Shown in pieces: positions 54,386 through 63,829 of a DNA stretch of 64,000 nucleotides. Position 1 is the stretch's first letter. The number at the start of each line of letters is the position of its first letter. Source of the stretch: an uncultured Eubacteriales bacterium (lineage in GTDB: Bacteria; Bacillota; Clostridia; Oscillospirales; Acutalibacteraceae); the NCBI GenBank assembly GCA_949422855.1, contig CASPLG010000007.1, positions 1-64,000 of the forward strand, in the 5' to 3' direction. A model generated the notes under the pieces. That model made no database searches. It had not been told where the DNA came from and was given only the letters and a program-made list of their open reading frames with translations. The position numbers were made by a program, and so were the translations under genes.

Positions 54386-55927
54386 TTGGATATAGGACAG
54401 AAAAAGGTCGGAGTAATTTTATCATATGCAAGTTTATTGATAAGCATAGTGGTAGACATTATAAATGTACCGTTATTTCTCAATTTTATAGGCGTGGGGG
54501 AGTATGGAGTATATCAAACGATAGGGTCATTGATTGCATATTTTTCTATTCTTGATTTCGGACTTCCGGCGACTATAGTTGTCTTTTATTCAAGGTATAG
54601 AGCGTCCGGGGATAAAACTTCAATGGATAATGTGCTTGCTATTTGCTCCAGGATGTATATAGCTATAACCGCAGCAATTTTGTCTGTCGGGATAGCGCTT
54701 TATTTTTCGTTGGATTCGATATATTCATATTCTCTTACGGCACAGCAGTTATCGAGTGCCAAACAAATATACGTTATATTTTTGGTAAACATAGCAATTA
54801 CGCTTCCTTTTCAGATATTCAATGCAATAATAACAGCTCATGAACGGTTTGCGTTTTTAAAAGGGACGACAATTTTAATAACCGTGCTCCAAGCCCTTGT
54901 CATAATGATAACGTTATACAAATTTCGCTGTGCACTTTCGATAGTAGTAGTACAGACGGTTTTTAACATAGCAACTGCGCTTATCAGATATTTTTATTGT
55001 TCTGAAGTTCTGAAAATTAAGATCAAAATGCACTTTTTCGACAGGAAACTGTTTAAATCGATAGTTAAATATTCATTTTTCATTTTTCTGAATGTAATTG
55101 TAGATCAGCTATTCTGGCGTATAAACATGATAATTTTAAGTATTGTAGGGAATTCGGCATCTGTAGCGGCATACTCTATAACTTTCAAAATTGCATATAA
55201 TTATATGATTTTATCCTCGGCGATAACCGGAGTTTTTTTACCGAGCATTACTGCTATGGTGTTGAAAGGGGCGAAAAACAAAGAACTTTCAGATATATTT
55301 ATAAGGGTGGGAAGGATACAATTCATTCTGCTTTCGTGTGTGGTTACGGGATTTATTTTGTTTGGGAGACAGTTTATATCATTGTGGTGTGCAGGGAAAA
55401 CGGGGTTTGAAGATAGTTATTTGATGACACTTATAATAATACTGCCGCTGACGATTGATTTAGTGCAGGGACTAGCTCAGACGATTCTGCAGGCAGTGAA
55501 CAAATTTTGGTTTAGGGTGATAGTATTTCTATTTATAAATGTTATAAGTATAGCTCTGACGGTGCCGGCGGCTAGAGTATACGGCGGCATAGGATGTGCA
55601 GCTATCTCAGGGGGGAGCTTTTTAATATTGGTATTAATTCTAAACATATTTTATGCGAAACATTTAAACTTTGATATGAGGCTATTTTGGAAGCAAATTT
55701 TAGCGATGCTTGTACCGGTGGTTCTTTGTTTAGCAGCGGGATTTATTATAAATTATGTTAGGTGGGGGGGCTCCATTTTGAATCTGGGAATAAAAATACT
55801 GCTTTATGTAATTCTATATTTTGGGGTGATGTGGGGGTTTGCTATGAATAGATATGAGAAAAATTTACTTATCAAGCTGCTAGGCAGAGCAAAAAGCGCA
55901 CTAACTACACATAAAAATAAGACATAA
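54386..55927 (+). CDS. Polysaccharide flippase (Wzx/MOP type)
   Basis: 513 aa from TTG 54386 (AGAGGTG 8 bp before; an upstream ATG 54344 has no site). About 12-14 membrane segments; starts GVILSYASLLISIVVDIINVPLF and holds GVGEYGVYQTIGSL and ILDFGLPATIVVF, typical of oligosaccharide flippases. Would move lipid-linked sugars across the membrane; substrate unknown. Confidence 0.85.
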   Translation: MDIGQKKVGVILSYASLLISIVVDIINVPLFLNFIGVGEYGVYQTIGSLIAYFSILDFGLPATIVVFYSRYRASGDKTSMDNVLAICSRMYIAITAAILSVGIALYFSLDSIYSYSLTAQQLSSAKQIYVIFLVNIAITLPFQIFNAIITAHERFAFLKGTTILITVLQALVIMITLYKFRCALSIVVVQTVFNIATALIRYFYCSEVLKIKIKMHFFDRKLFKSIVKYSFFIFLNVIVDQLFWRINMIILSIVGNSASVAAYSITFKIAYNYMILSSAITGVFLPSITAMVLKGAKNKELSDIFIRVGRIQFILLSCVVTGFILFGRQFISLWCAGKTGFEDSYLMTLIIILPLTIDLVQGLAQTILQAVNKFWFRVIVFLFINVISIALTVPAARVYGGIGCAAISGGSFLILVLILNIFYAKHLNFDMRLFWKQILAMLVPVVLCLAAGFIINYVRWGGSILNLGIKILLYVILYFGVMWGFAMNRYEKNLLIKLLGRAKSALTTHKNKT

Positions 55928-55980
55928 CATGAAATACTTGTAAATAACAATGAAATAAGACACATCCACGCAAAATTCTA

Positions 55981-56009
55981 TTGACAGACATTTTAAAAGC
56001 GGATATAAT
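55981..56009 (+). promoter_or_regulatory. Consensus promoter of tRNA-Met
   Basis: TTGACA, 17 bp, TATAAT, 18 bp before the tRNA. Confidence 0.85.
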
Positions 56010-56026
56010 CTAATCTGATGCGAAGA

Positions 56027-56103
56027 GGGCCATTAGCTCAGTTGGTTAGAGCAACCGGCTCATAACCGGTTGGTCCGGGGTTCGAGTCCCTGATGGCCCA
56101 CCA
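56027..56103 (+). tRNA. tRNA-Met (CAT)
   Basis: 77 nt with encoded CCA. Acceptor GGGCCAT/ATGGCCC, anticodon loop CTCATAA. The G1-C72 pair excludes the initiator. A CAT anticodon could also be the lysidine-modified tRNA-Ile2; elongator Met is preferred. Confidence 0.92.
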
Positions 56104-56120
56104 GTAGTTGTGGCAATCTT

Positions 56121-56145
56121 AAGGGCTTGGTGTTACCAAGCCTTT
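56121..56145 (+). terminator. Terminator after tRNA-Met
   Basis: 11-bp stem AAGGGCTTGGT/ACCAAGCCTTT with a 3-base loop and CTTTT; sits between the tRNA and the convergent clpC end. Confidence 0.8.
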
Positions 56146-56180
56146 TGTGTTGAAACTTTAGCATGGATAGCCTTTGAAAT

Positions 56181-58646
56181 TTATATGAGCACAAATTCAC
56201 CGTTTTTAAAGTCACAAAGCATTTTGTCTCTCTTCTTAATTTTCTTTTCAAGAATTTGCTGTGCTAATTTATCTTCTATTTCGTGTTGAATCAATCTTTT
56301 AAGAGGTCTGGCTCCGTAGGCATCATCCAAGCCTTTTTGGGATATTCTTTCAATGGCTTCTTCTGAAAAGCTTATGGTGATATCCATGGATTTTACACGC
56401 TGAGATAAAATATCGAGTGTTTTTCTTGTTATAAGCTTTACGTCTTGTAGACTAAGTCTTTTAAAAACTATGGTTTCGTCAACTCTGTTGAGCAGTTCGG
56501 GTTTAAAAACATTTTTCAGTTCGTGCATTATCTTTTCGGTCGTAATCTTTTCGTCCGACATTTGAGGATCAACATCAGAAAATCCCAAAACCACACCTTT
56601 ATCGGTTATAAATTTCGCACCTATATTGGAGGTCATGATAATAATGGTATTTTTAAAGTTAACCTTTCTTCCCTGAGAATCGGTAAGCTGACCATCCTCC
56701 AGTATTTGAAGTAACATGTTAAATATATCTGCATCTGCTTTTTCAATTTCATCAAAGAGTACGACCGAATACGGTTTTCTGCGGACTTTCTCCGTAAGTT
56801 GACCGCCTTCATCATACCCTACGTAACCCGGTGGAGAGCCTATTAATTTAGATGCCGTATGTTTTTCCATAAATTCAGACATATCAAACCTTATAAGTGC
56901 ATCCTCTGTCCCGAATACCGCCTCTGCAAGTGCTTTACATAATTCAGTCTTACCGACACCCGTGGGACCCAAAAAAATAAATGAACCAATAGGTCTTTTA
57001 GGGTCTTTTATGCCTGTTCTACCTCTTCTGATGGCATGTGATACCGCAGAAACAGCTTTATTTTGCCCAATCACTCTTTTGTGGATGATGTTTTCCATAT
57101 TTAGAAGTTTTTTAGTTTCCTCGCATGTAAGCTGCATAACAGGTATGTCTGTCCAATTGGAAACCACGGCTGCAACGTCTTGTGCGGATATTCTTTTTGA
57201 GGTCTTTTCGTTTTTATTTTGCCAAACACTCTTTTCTTTTTTGAGTTTATACGTTAATTCTTTTTCCATGTCTCTTACCTGAGCCGCCAGCTCAAAATCC
57301 TGATTATTAACGGCGGATTCTTTTTCAGAAGAAAGGGTATTTATTTTTCTCTCCAAGTCGTTTATTTTGTCGGGAAGCGTATGGGTGTTAATTTTGGTAC
57401 GTGATGCTGCTTCGTCTATTAAATCTAAGGCTTTATCAGGCAAAAACCTATCCGCTATATATCTGGATGACAATTCAACAGCCGCTTTTATGGCTGTATC
57501 TGTAATTTCAACCCCATGAAAATTCTCATATTTATTTTTTAGCCCCTTTATTATCTCGAATGCTTGCTGTTGTGACGGTTCATTTACAAACACCGGTTGC
57601 AGTCGTCTTTCTAAAGCCGGATCCTTTTCCACATGTTTTCTGTATTCTTTTAAAGTTGTGGCACCGATGAGTTGAAAATTGCCTTTTGTCAGGTAAGGCT
57701 TCAGAATATTAGCTGCGTCTGCCGAGCCCTCTGCTGAACCGGTTCCGACTATCGTATGAATCTCATCGAGGAACAATATTATATCAGGATTTTTTTTAAC
57801 TTCATCTATTGCAGATTTTATTCTTTCTTCAAAATCGCCTCTGTATTTTGTTCCGGCGAGCATTCCGGTTAAATCCAAAGCAATAATTTTCTTTTCTTTC
57901 ATCATATCAGGGATCAGTCCCATAGATATTTTAAGTGCCAATCCTTCGACTACAGCAGTTTTTCCGACACCGGGTTCTCCGATTAGACAGGGGTTATTTT
58001 TGCTTCTTCTAGACAGAATCTGTATAATTCTTTCTATTTCTTTGTTTCTTCCGATTACAGGGTCGATTTTCCCTTGTAGGGCTTCTTTAGTCAAATCCTT
58101 TCCAAACCTATTTAAAACGCTTACTTTTCCTTGTTGGGGCTCACGATTAAGCTTAGGGAATATAATTCCGGAAATATCTTCTGTTTTTTTATCGATAAGT
58201 CCGTCATCACCGGACCAGGCTCCTTTTATTTTAGCGACTATATCTGATTTACCGGCTCCGAATTTTTCTATAAGCTTCATTGCATAACTTTCGTCATCCT
58301 CGACTATAGATAAAAGTATGTGTTCAGTACCGACAGATTTTTTATCTTCTTTTGCAGCGCAGATTACAGCAGATTCTAATATTTCTCTTGTGCGAGGGGT
58401 AAAATCCTCTCTGCTTACACTGCTGCGGCTACCGGCACCTATCTCTTCTTTGATAAGAGTCTCTACATTCTCAAACTCAATTCCTAACTCTTCCAGTGCA
58501 GTTGCAGCGACGCTGTTTTTTTCCTTTAAAAGGCCCAAAAGGATATGTTCGCTTCCGACGTAAGTATGCCCCAGATTTTCAGCTAAACTCAGCGCATTAT
58601 TGACAGCTTTTTCTGCTTTATCGGTAAAACCGGTAAAATCACTCAT
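56181..58646 (-). CDS. clpC: ATP-dependent Clp protease ATP-binding subunit ClpC
   Basis: 821 aa. Clp-N repeats (1-145), AAA-1 with GEPGVGKTAVVEGLA (about 223), the UVR middle region (SAVNNQDFELAAQVRDMEKEL), AAA-2 with GPTGVGKTELCKALAE (about 555), ClpP-binding C-terminal domain. Unfoldase for ClpP. The usual ctsR-mcsA-mcsB partners are not adjacent and no CtsR box is seen. Confidence 0.95.
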   Translation of the reverse strand: MSDFTGFTDKAEKAVNNALSLAENLGHTYVGSEHILLGLLKEKNSVAATALEELGIEFENVETLIKEEIGAGSRSSVSREDFTPRTREILESAVICAAKEDKKSVGTEHILLSIVEDDESYAMKLIEKFGAGKSDIVAKIKGAWSGDDGLIDKKTEDISGIIFPKLNREPQQGKVSVLNRFGKDLTKEALQGKIDPVIGRNKEIERIIQILSRRSKNNPCLIGEPGVGKTAVVEGLALKISMGLIPDMMKEKKIIALDLTGMLAGTKYRGDFEERIKSAIDEVKKNPDIILFLDEIHTIVGTGSAEGSADAANILKPYLTKGNFQLIGATTLKEYRKHVEKDPALERRLQPVFVNEPSQQQAFEIIKGLKNKYENFHGVEITDTAIKAAVELSSRYIADRFLPDKALDLIDEAASRTKINTHTLPDKINDLERKINTLSSEKESAVNNQDFELAAQVRDMEKELTYKLKKEKSVWQNKNEKTSKRISAQDVAAVVSNWTDIPVMQLTCEETKKLLNMENIIHKRVIGQNKAVSAVSHAIRRGRTGIKDPKRPIGSFIFLGPTGVGKTELCKALAEAVFGTEDALIRFDMSEFMEKHTASKLIGSPPGYVGYDEGGQLTEKVRRKPYSVVLFDEIEKADADIFNMLLQILEDGQLTDSQGRKVNFKNTIIIMTSNIGAKFITDKGVVLGFSDVDPQMSDEKITTEKIMHELKNVFKPELLNRVDETIVFKRLSLQDVKLITRKTLDILSQRVKSMDITISFSEEAIERISQKGLDDAYGARPLKRLIQHEIEDKLAQQILEKKIKKRDKMLCDFKNGEFVLI

Positions 58647-58704
58647 ATTACCCTCTCCGTTTCTTAAATATAAAGTATACCTAAAATGAAATTATTTTAT
58701 ATAA

Positions 58705-58733
58705 ATTATATATCTATTTATAAATCCATTCAA
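58705..58733 (-). promoter_or_regulatory. Promoter of clpC
   Basis: Minus strand TTGAAT, 17 bp, TATAAT, 59 bp before clpC. Confidence 0.6.
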
Positions 58734-58853
58734 TATATTTTATGTCGAATCAGATAAATTTTATTTTTTAAACAGCACATATTATAGGAAATTTTTCACT
58801 TTTCTTTATTTTGTCCACATATATACATTAAATATTTTCTTTAATTTGCAAAT

Positions 58854-59585
58854 CTATGTATTCTCTGACATTAATTTTGATACCTCATCAGGTCTTAACT
58901 CTCTCCATTTGCCGATGGGGAGTCCTCCTAATTTAATTCCTCCTACACAAACTCGTTTAAGTCTGGCGACTTCCAGTTTTAACGCCTCACACATTCTTCT
59001 TATTTGACGGTTTTTCCCCTCATGTATAGTTATTTCGATTACCGTTCTGCCTGGCTCTTCGCTTATAACTCTGACCTTGCAAGGGGCAGTTATATAACCT
59101 CCTATGTCTATTCCCTCAGCAAATTTTACTATATGACGATAAAGGATTTTGGAGTGAAGTGTTACCCTATAATCTTTCCTGATGTGCCTGGATGGGTGCA
59201 TAATGTGATTTGCAAAATCCCCGTCATTAGTCATAAGAAGCAGCCCTTCAGATTCTTTGTCAAGCCTCCCCACGGGATAAATTCTTTCATTTACTTCCGG
59301 GAAAAGTTCAGCAACACATTTTCTATTCTTCTCATCGCTCATGGTCGTTATGTATCCTCTGGGTTTATTAAGCATAATGTACCTTTTTTTCTGACTACCG
59401 GTCTTTACAATTCTATTATTTACGCAGACTCTGTCTTTTACGGGGCTCAGCTTATCTCCTATTTCTGCCCTTTTACCGTTTATACTGACTAAACCATCTT
59501 TTACCATTTGTTCGGCTTTTCTTCTCGATGCAACTCCATTTTCCGATAAAAATTTCTGTATCCTCACCTTTTCAATCTCTGACAT
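58854..59585 (-). CDS. rluB: rRNA pseudouridine synthase (RluB/RsuA family)
   Basis: 243 aa. S4-like domain (RIQKFLSENGVASRRKAEQMVKDG), catalytic GRLDKESEGLLLMTNDG, and HEGKNRQIRRMCEAL. Probably makes the pseudouridine in 23S rRNA made by RluB. GGGAGG site. Confidence 0.92.
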   Translation of the reverse strand: MSEIEKVRIQKFLSENGVASRRKAEQMVKDGLVSINGKRAEIGDKLSPVKDRVCVNNRIVKTGSQKKRYIMLNKPRGYITTMSDEKNRKCVAELFPEVNERIYPVGRLDKESEGLLLMTNDGDFANHIMHPSRHIRKDYRVTLHSKILYRHIVKFAEGIDIGGYITAPCKVRVISEEPGRTVIEITIHEGKNRQIRRMCEALKLEVARLKRVCVGGIKLGGLPIGKWRELRPDEVSKLMSENT

Positions 59586-59754
59586 ATTTCCTCCCGAATT
59601 GCTCTTTGAGTGTACTATAATTAACAGTATAACATATTCTGATAATTAATATATAGAAATCTTTCTCAGAATAAAAATTGAGATTAAAAATAGCGAAATG
59701 ACCTTTACATTTGAATTGATATATAATATAATGTTAATGAAGGAGGTTTTTATA

Positions 59755-59937
59755 TTGTTGATGACTAAAGTTTTTAGTGCGGTCGGTCTTGTAATTAAGT
59801 TAGCGCTTCTTGCTGTTGTAGTGACAGGTGTGATTGTCATAAAGAAGGCGATCTCCGACCCCAAAGCGGCAGCAGTTGGTCTTCTGAAAACGGCTAAAGA
59901 TGTGGTGTGCAGCTGGGTTTACTCCGCAGAAAATTAG
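59755..59937 (+). CDS. Small single-pass membrane protein, 60 aa
   Basis: Not recognised. TTG 59755 is 8 bp after AAGGAGG (an ATG two codons later is possible). One membrane helix (about 8-30, FSAVGLVIKLALLAVVVTGVIVI) then KKAISDPKAAAVGLLKTAKDVV. Resembles the anchored orphan proteins at 11.7-15.2 kb in style. Confidence 0.65.
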   Translation: MLMTKVFSAVGLVIKLALLAVVVTGVIVIKKAISDPKAAAVGLLKTAKDVVCSWVYSAEN

Positions 59938-60732
59938 GCTGCGATATTACTTGTTGCCTAACGGGAGTTTCGTGTGTTTTCTGTGGCTGGATTCGCCGTC
60001 GTATTTCCGTGCATTGCAGCCACTTTATGGCGGACAAAGTATATACGCCGGTGTGCGTTGCTATTGGAATGGGACTCATTGGTCTAGAAACGCATTGTCG
60101 GGCTATGGTGCCTAATAAGGCGAGGAAAAGAGGGCTTTGTGTGACTTTAAGCGGGATGGGTATTACTATTTTAGTTAATCTTGTGTTGGTATGTTTAGCT
60201 CCATGTATAGGTTTTCGACCTCTTATGGCTGACTCTGTTGTTTTGGCGGAGCAGAGGCGGTCAGATTATGTTGGTGAGCTGGAGATGGCGGCTCTAGATG
60301 TTGTTGAATCACCTTATTCGGCAAGTCAAGATGTGGTAGTGCAGCAGTGAGAAGGGCTCAAATCTCTAGAAGTGTGTGAGGGTTTCGGCGTCTATTTTCC
60401 GAACTGAGGCGAGAGGTGTTTGTATGGTTTTAGCTATGTTAGGAGGCTTTGTTCTGGCTGGTTAAGCACGTGTATGGCTCCCCGTTTACATGATGATCAT
60501 GTTCGGATATTGTACATGCTGTGGCTCACCTTGGATGAGCGGTGCCTGATACAGCGCACCGGGGCAAAAAAATGCAGCGTTAGAACAGATGCATATGAGG
60601 AAATATTTTAGTTTATAATATTCGTTTTATCATGTGTAGGTTATTATGCACTTGATGGGACGTTTTTTGTTGCTGTCTATTTAAATGTGTGATATAAAAA
60701 AATAGATATCTTTGAAGAGGAACGTGAAATCA
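59938..60732 (+). other. Decayed or novel stretch between small gene and queH
   Basis: 795 bp, GC-richer than its flanks. The best frame runs to a TGA at 60350 (start uncertain; ATG 60027 has no ribosome site) and includes a possible membrane helix GMGITILVNLVLVCLAPCIGF, then VLAEQRRSDYVGELEMAALDVV. It may be a degraded membrane-protein gene. A second broken frame follows at 60424. Confidence 0.35.
60424..60549 (+). pseudogene. Membrane-protein-like frame with internal stop
   Basis: GAGAGGTG precedes ATG 60424; MVLAMLGGFVLAG is followed by TAA (60463) and the same frame continues ARVWLPVYMMIMFGYCTCC to a TGA at 60549. Hydrophobic on both sides of the stop, so probably a broken gene. Confidence 0.35.
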
Positions 60733-61272
60733 ATGAAAATACTTTTACATACTTGCTGTGCACCTTGCTCAATAAAGTGTATGGATGATTTAATGGAAAG
60801 TGGCGACTTTGAAATAACGGCATTTTGGTATAATCCGAATATTCATCCATGGACTGAGTATAAAGCTCGCAAAAATACCCTCATAGAATACTGCAATAGT
60901 AATAATATAGACGTGTTAGTCCAGGATGAATACAGATTAAGAAGATTTATTTGTGATATTTATCCTGATTTTGATTTAAAAAGGTGTGAAACCTGCTATA
61001 GGAAACGCATAAAAAGGACTGCTGAGTGCGCCTCTGAAGGGGGATATGATTGTTTTTCCACTACTTTACTAATAAGCCCATATCAAAAACACAATATGCT
61101 ACGTCAAATCGGGTTAGAGATGGAAGAAGAATATGCGGTTAAGTTTATTTACAGAGATTTCCGGCCGTATTTTAGGGAAGGACAACGTATTGCAAGAAGT
61201 ATGGGTTTATACATGCAAAAATATTGCGGATGTATTTTCAGCGAAGAAGAAAGATATACTTTCTCTAAATAA
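60733..61272 (+). CDS. queH: Epoxyqueuosine reductase QueH
   Basis: 179 aa from ATG 60733. Cys motifs HTCCAPCS, RCETCYRKR and KYCGCIFS bind the iron-sulfur/metal centre of the QueH (DUF208) family, which performs the last step of queuosine tRNA modification. Standard length. Confidence 0.93.
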   Translation: MKILLHTCCAPCSIKCMDDLMESGDFEITAFWYNPNIHPWTEYKARKNTLIEYCNSNNIDVLVQDEYRLRRFICDIYPDFDLKRCETCYRKRIKRTAECASEGGYDCFSTTLLISPYQKHNMLRQIGLEMEEEYAVKFIYRDFRPYFREGQRIARSMGLYMQKYCGCIFSEEERYTFSK

Positions 61273-61419
61273 ATATCTATTGCAACACCTATCCGGTAGC
61301 TCATAGACTAATCTATGTTTTACATTAATCCGCCTCGAATATTTTCCCTTAAGATTATTTGTTAATTTCTCATACGGAGGGGGTAATAAGGACTTTCTCT
61401 GAGAATATACAGGAGGCAT
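61267..61419 (-). pseudogene. Remnant of a YoeB/Txe-family toxin
   Basis: Minus strand residues PPPYEKLTNNLKGKYSRRIN and VKHRLVYEL match the conserved C-terminal part of YoeB toxins; the N-terminal half and the catalytic tail (..CRxHY) are missing and no antitoxin is adjacent. Confidence 0.65.
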
Positions 61420-61491
61420 TTAATTTTGTCTTCCATGCTATTATTTTTGGGGCTTTTAATTAGCTTTACCTGCTTTTTTGTAAGTCTTAAA

Positions 61492-61776
61492 TCATACATT
61501 TACGTTATCGATTATCCGCTGAATATCCTGTACACTCGCAATATCTGTGTAATTCCAGTCTGTTTTGGTGTTTAGCCCATCTATTTTAAATAAATCCGCT
61601 AAAAATTGTATATTATTTTCCACCCTGTTTATGTCCTTGCAGTTCCATGCACCTTTGAGTCCATCATTCCACTCTTTTTTCTGTTCGTCTGTCAGATTTC
61701 TGTATCCTATCTCACGGTATTCTCTCACCTTTTGTACATCCTGCTCTGTCCTATCAAAAATGGCAGTAATAAACAT
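61492..61776 (-). CDS. Phage tail-region protein, 94 aa
   Basis: FDRTEQDVQKVREYREIGYRNLTDEQKKEWNDGLKGAWNCKDINRVENNI resembles a small protein found in tail modules of Clostridia prophages (pattern DRTxxDVxxV..LKGAYNxxDLNRVE). Role unknown. Confidence 0.65.
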   Translation of the reverse strand: MFITAIFDRTEQDVQKVREYREIGYRNLTDEQKKEWNDGLKGAWNCKDINRVENNIQFLADLFKIDGLNTKTDWNYTDIASVQDIQRIIDNVNV

Positions 61777-61792
61777 AAAAACTCACGTCCCT

Positions 61793-62398
61793 TTAAATTA
61801 TTCCGCAGATTTCGCCGCTGAAAAGCTCTGTAGACTGATTTTGTACGCCATCTTGTCCGGCATACAGATAGTCAGGTTCTCCGATTTGCTGATAGCCAAT
61901 TAGGTAACAATTACTTAAAAATCCTCCGCCGAGGTCAATATTTTGTCGTATAAATGCACCTGAAAAGATTCTATTTTCGTTGTCGGTAAAAACAACGTTT
62001 GAGCCTGTGGTTTGACCGTCAGATATAAATTTAAATTCTATCGTCAAATTGTATAGTTTATAGAAAGACATCAGCTTTTGTGCAATATCCTCAACATTAC
62101 TTGGACTTATAAGCAGTGCCTTGTCAATGTCAAGAGTGTTCTTTTTAACGCTCATGTCATCAATAATTTCCTTTGTGTATTTGTAGCTTTTGTCCTCGTA
62201 TTTTTGACCCGTTAGGGTATATTCTCCGTCTTCTTTCACATCTAAAATAGCGTAGTTTATGCCGGACTCTTTTATGGTGATATTCTCAGAGTCTTTACAT
62301 GAAACGGAAGAACTCATAAAAGCAATAGTTTTTTGCTCATCCGGGCTAAAATTCCCAAGTGAACCATCTAAAATGCCTTGATTTAGTTCAAAAGTCAT
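61793..62398 (-). CDS. Phage tail-region protein, 201 aa
   Basis: Not named with confidence. Start ATG 62398 overlaps the previous small gene. Mixed alpha/beta, ends GDGVQNQSTELFSGEICGII-like. Place in a minus-strand tail cassette suggests a structural role. Confidence 0.6.
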   Translation of the reverse strand: MTFELNQGILDGSLGNFSPDEQKTIAFMSSSVSCKDSENITIKESGINYAILDVKEDGEYTLTGQKYEDKSYKYTKEIIDDMSVKKNTLDIDKALLISPSNVEDIAQKLMSFYKLYNLTIEFKFISDGQTTGSNVVFTDNENRIFSGAFIRQNIDLGGGFLSNCYLIGYQQIGEPDYLYAGQDGVQNQSTELFSGEICGII

Positions 62399-62540
62399 GA
62401 AGGGTAATTCTTCTTTTCCTTGGATTTTCAGACGTGGATAAATCAGAAAAATCCTTTTTTATACCGCTGCCAAACTGAATATTTTCCATAACTTCATCGT
62501 TCAAAAGCTCAAATTTTACCGATGCTAAAGTCGCTCTCAT
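62388..62540 (-). CDS. Small phage-type protein, 50 aa
   Basis: ATG 62540 after AGGAGG; reads MRATLASVKFELLNDEVMEN.. ..ITLHDF and stops at TGA 62388-62390, overlapping the next gene's ATG (11 bp). Function unknown; tight packing is typical of phage tail genes. Confidence 0.6.
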   Translation of the reverse strand: MRATLASVKFELLNDEVMENIQFGSGIKKDFSDLSTSENPRKRRITLHDF

Positions 62541-62550
62541 ACGTCACCTC

Positions 62551-62970
62551 CTATCTTTTGAGTCGCAACAACGGCTCTTTGGTTATAATGTCGCATTTCA
62601 GCCCGGTTATGATTCTTCGACTCTCACCTCTTACAAACTCAATTACGTCCTCCACTCCGGCAACATATCCCTTAAATTCATAATAACCAATATTTTTAGG
62701 CAGATTTATTATGTGAAATTCTCTAGGTTCTGTCAGTTTAGCAAAAAGTTTGTCGTATTGTTCCATATCCCAAAACTGTGAAAATGTTAGGCTATAGTTG
62801 TAATAAATTCCTATAATTTCTCGTTTTAAGTCGCCGTATATAGTGCGTTCTGCGTATTTATCCAGCACTGATACTTTCCTTTGAATATTCACAAGTCCCG
62901 CTGTGAAATCCTGTTTATCTATTTTGAAAACTCCGCTGAAAACTTCCGTGTCAAATTGGTTTCTGTTCAC
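62551..62970 (-). CDS. Phage tail-type protein, 139 aa
   Basis: GTG start at 62970. Beta-rich; TFSQFWDMEQYDKLFAKLTEP and EFKGYVAGVEDVIE resemble distal-tail components of Firmicutes phages. Followed 10 bp later by the 50-aa gene. Confidence 0.55.
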   Translation of the reverse strand: MNRNQFDTEVFSGVFKIDKQDFTAGLVNIQRKVSVLDKYAERTIYGDLKREIIGIYYNYSLTFSQFWDMEQYDKLFAKLTEPREFHIINLPKNIGYYEFKGYVAGVEDVIEFVRGESRRIITGLKCDIITKEPLLRLKR

Positions 62971-63220
62971 TGATTTTCACCTGCCTTTGTGTCTTTTAAT
63001 CTCCCTCAAATCCGCTATTTCAGTGGATTTCTCCAGAAATATCCGGTATCAAAATGTCGGTAGCTGTTTCAAGGTAGCTGCCTCTGGGGCTGAGAGATTA
63101 AAAATCTGTCTTTTGAGTAGAACGCCTTTTTAAGCAAAAAATGTCCATCTAAATAGGAAAAGCGTGCGGAAAATGAATTATCCGTATGTTTAATGTATAT
63201 ACTATTTTTCTCTTTTTATA
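62971..63220. other. Gap with a minus-strand coding fragment
   Basis: On the minus strand a frame reads SPRGSYLETATDILIPDISG.. and stops at TGA, in line with being the cut end of a tail gene disturbed by the toxin-antitoxin insertion. Nothing else supported. Confidence 0.3.
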
Positions 63221-63249
63221 TTGACAAATGCAATAATTAATAATACAAT
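63221..63249 (+). promoter_or_regulatory. Promoter of relB-yafQ
   Basis: TTGACA, 17 bp, TACAAT, 35 bp before relB. Confidence 0.7.
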
Positions 63250-63284
63250 AGTAATATAAATAAATACAAGAGGAGTTGTTGCAC

Positions 63285-63557
63285 ATGGGAAGTTGTGTTG
63301 TTCAGGTTAGAGTGGATGAAAAAACAAAACGAAAACTGGATAAACTTTTTGATGATTTAGGATTTGACACTCCAACTGCTGTAAGAATGTTTTTTGCACA
63401 AGTGCTTAAATTCCATGGGTTGCCCTTTGCCGTCAAGCAGCCCGACAATTACGCAGAAACACTTGAAGCTATGGACGAGATCGAAGAACATATCAAAAGT
63501 AAAAAAGGGAAAACCTTTAAAACAGTAAACGATTTATTTGAGGATTTGGAGAAATAA
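63285..63557 (+). CDS. relB: RelB/DinJ-family antitoxin
   Basis: 90 aa from ATG 63285 after GAGGAG. Ribbon-helix-helix start QVRVDEKTKRKLDKLFDDLGFDTPTAVRMFF, then an acidic neutralising tail. One base before the toxin gene. Confidence 0.88.
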   Translation: MGSCVVQVRVDEKTKRKLDKLFDDLGFDTPTAVRMFFAQVLKFHGLPFAVKQPDNYAETLEAMDEIEEHIKSKKGKTFKTVNDLFEDLEK

Positions 63558-63558
63558 A

Positions 63559-63828
63559 ATGTTAGAAATATTTAGAACTACAAAATTTAAAAAGGACTTC
63601 AAAACTATCCGGAAAAGAAATTGGGATGTAAAATTACTGAAAGACGTTATTTTTTTGCTTGTTGAAGAAAAAGAGCTACCGCCGGAATATAAAGACCACC
63701 CATTACAGGGAAATCATAAAGGATATAGAGACTGCCATATTGAGAATGATTGGGTGTTAATTTACAAGATAGAAGATAATATATTATATTTGGCTAGGAC
63801 CGGCACTCATAGTGATTTGGGCTTTTAG
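63559..63828 (+). CDS. yafQ: YafQ-family RelE-type toxin
   Basis: 89 aa. FRTTKFKKDFKTIRKRNWD.. LPPEYKDHPLQGNHKGYRDCHIENDWVLIYKIEDNILYLARTGTHSDL carries the YafQ hallmarks, including the C-terminal His. An mRNA-cutting endonuclease in the family. Apparently intact and in a unit with relB. Confidence 0.88.
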   Translation: MLEIFRTTKFKKDFKTIRKRNWDVKLLKDVIFLLVEEKELPPEYKDHPLQGNHKGYRDCHIENDWVLIYKIEDNILYLARTGTHSDLGF

Positions 63829-63829
63829 C

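Noticed and set aside
58647..58853. CtsR operator before clpC
   Set aside because: No GGTCAAA-type direct repeat seen in the upstream region.
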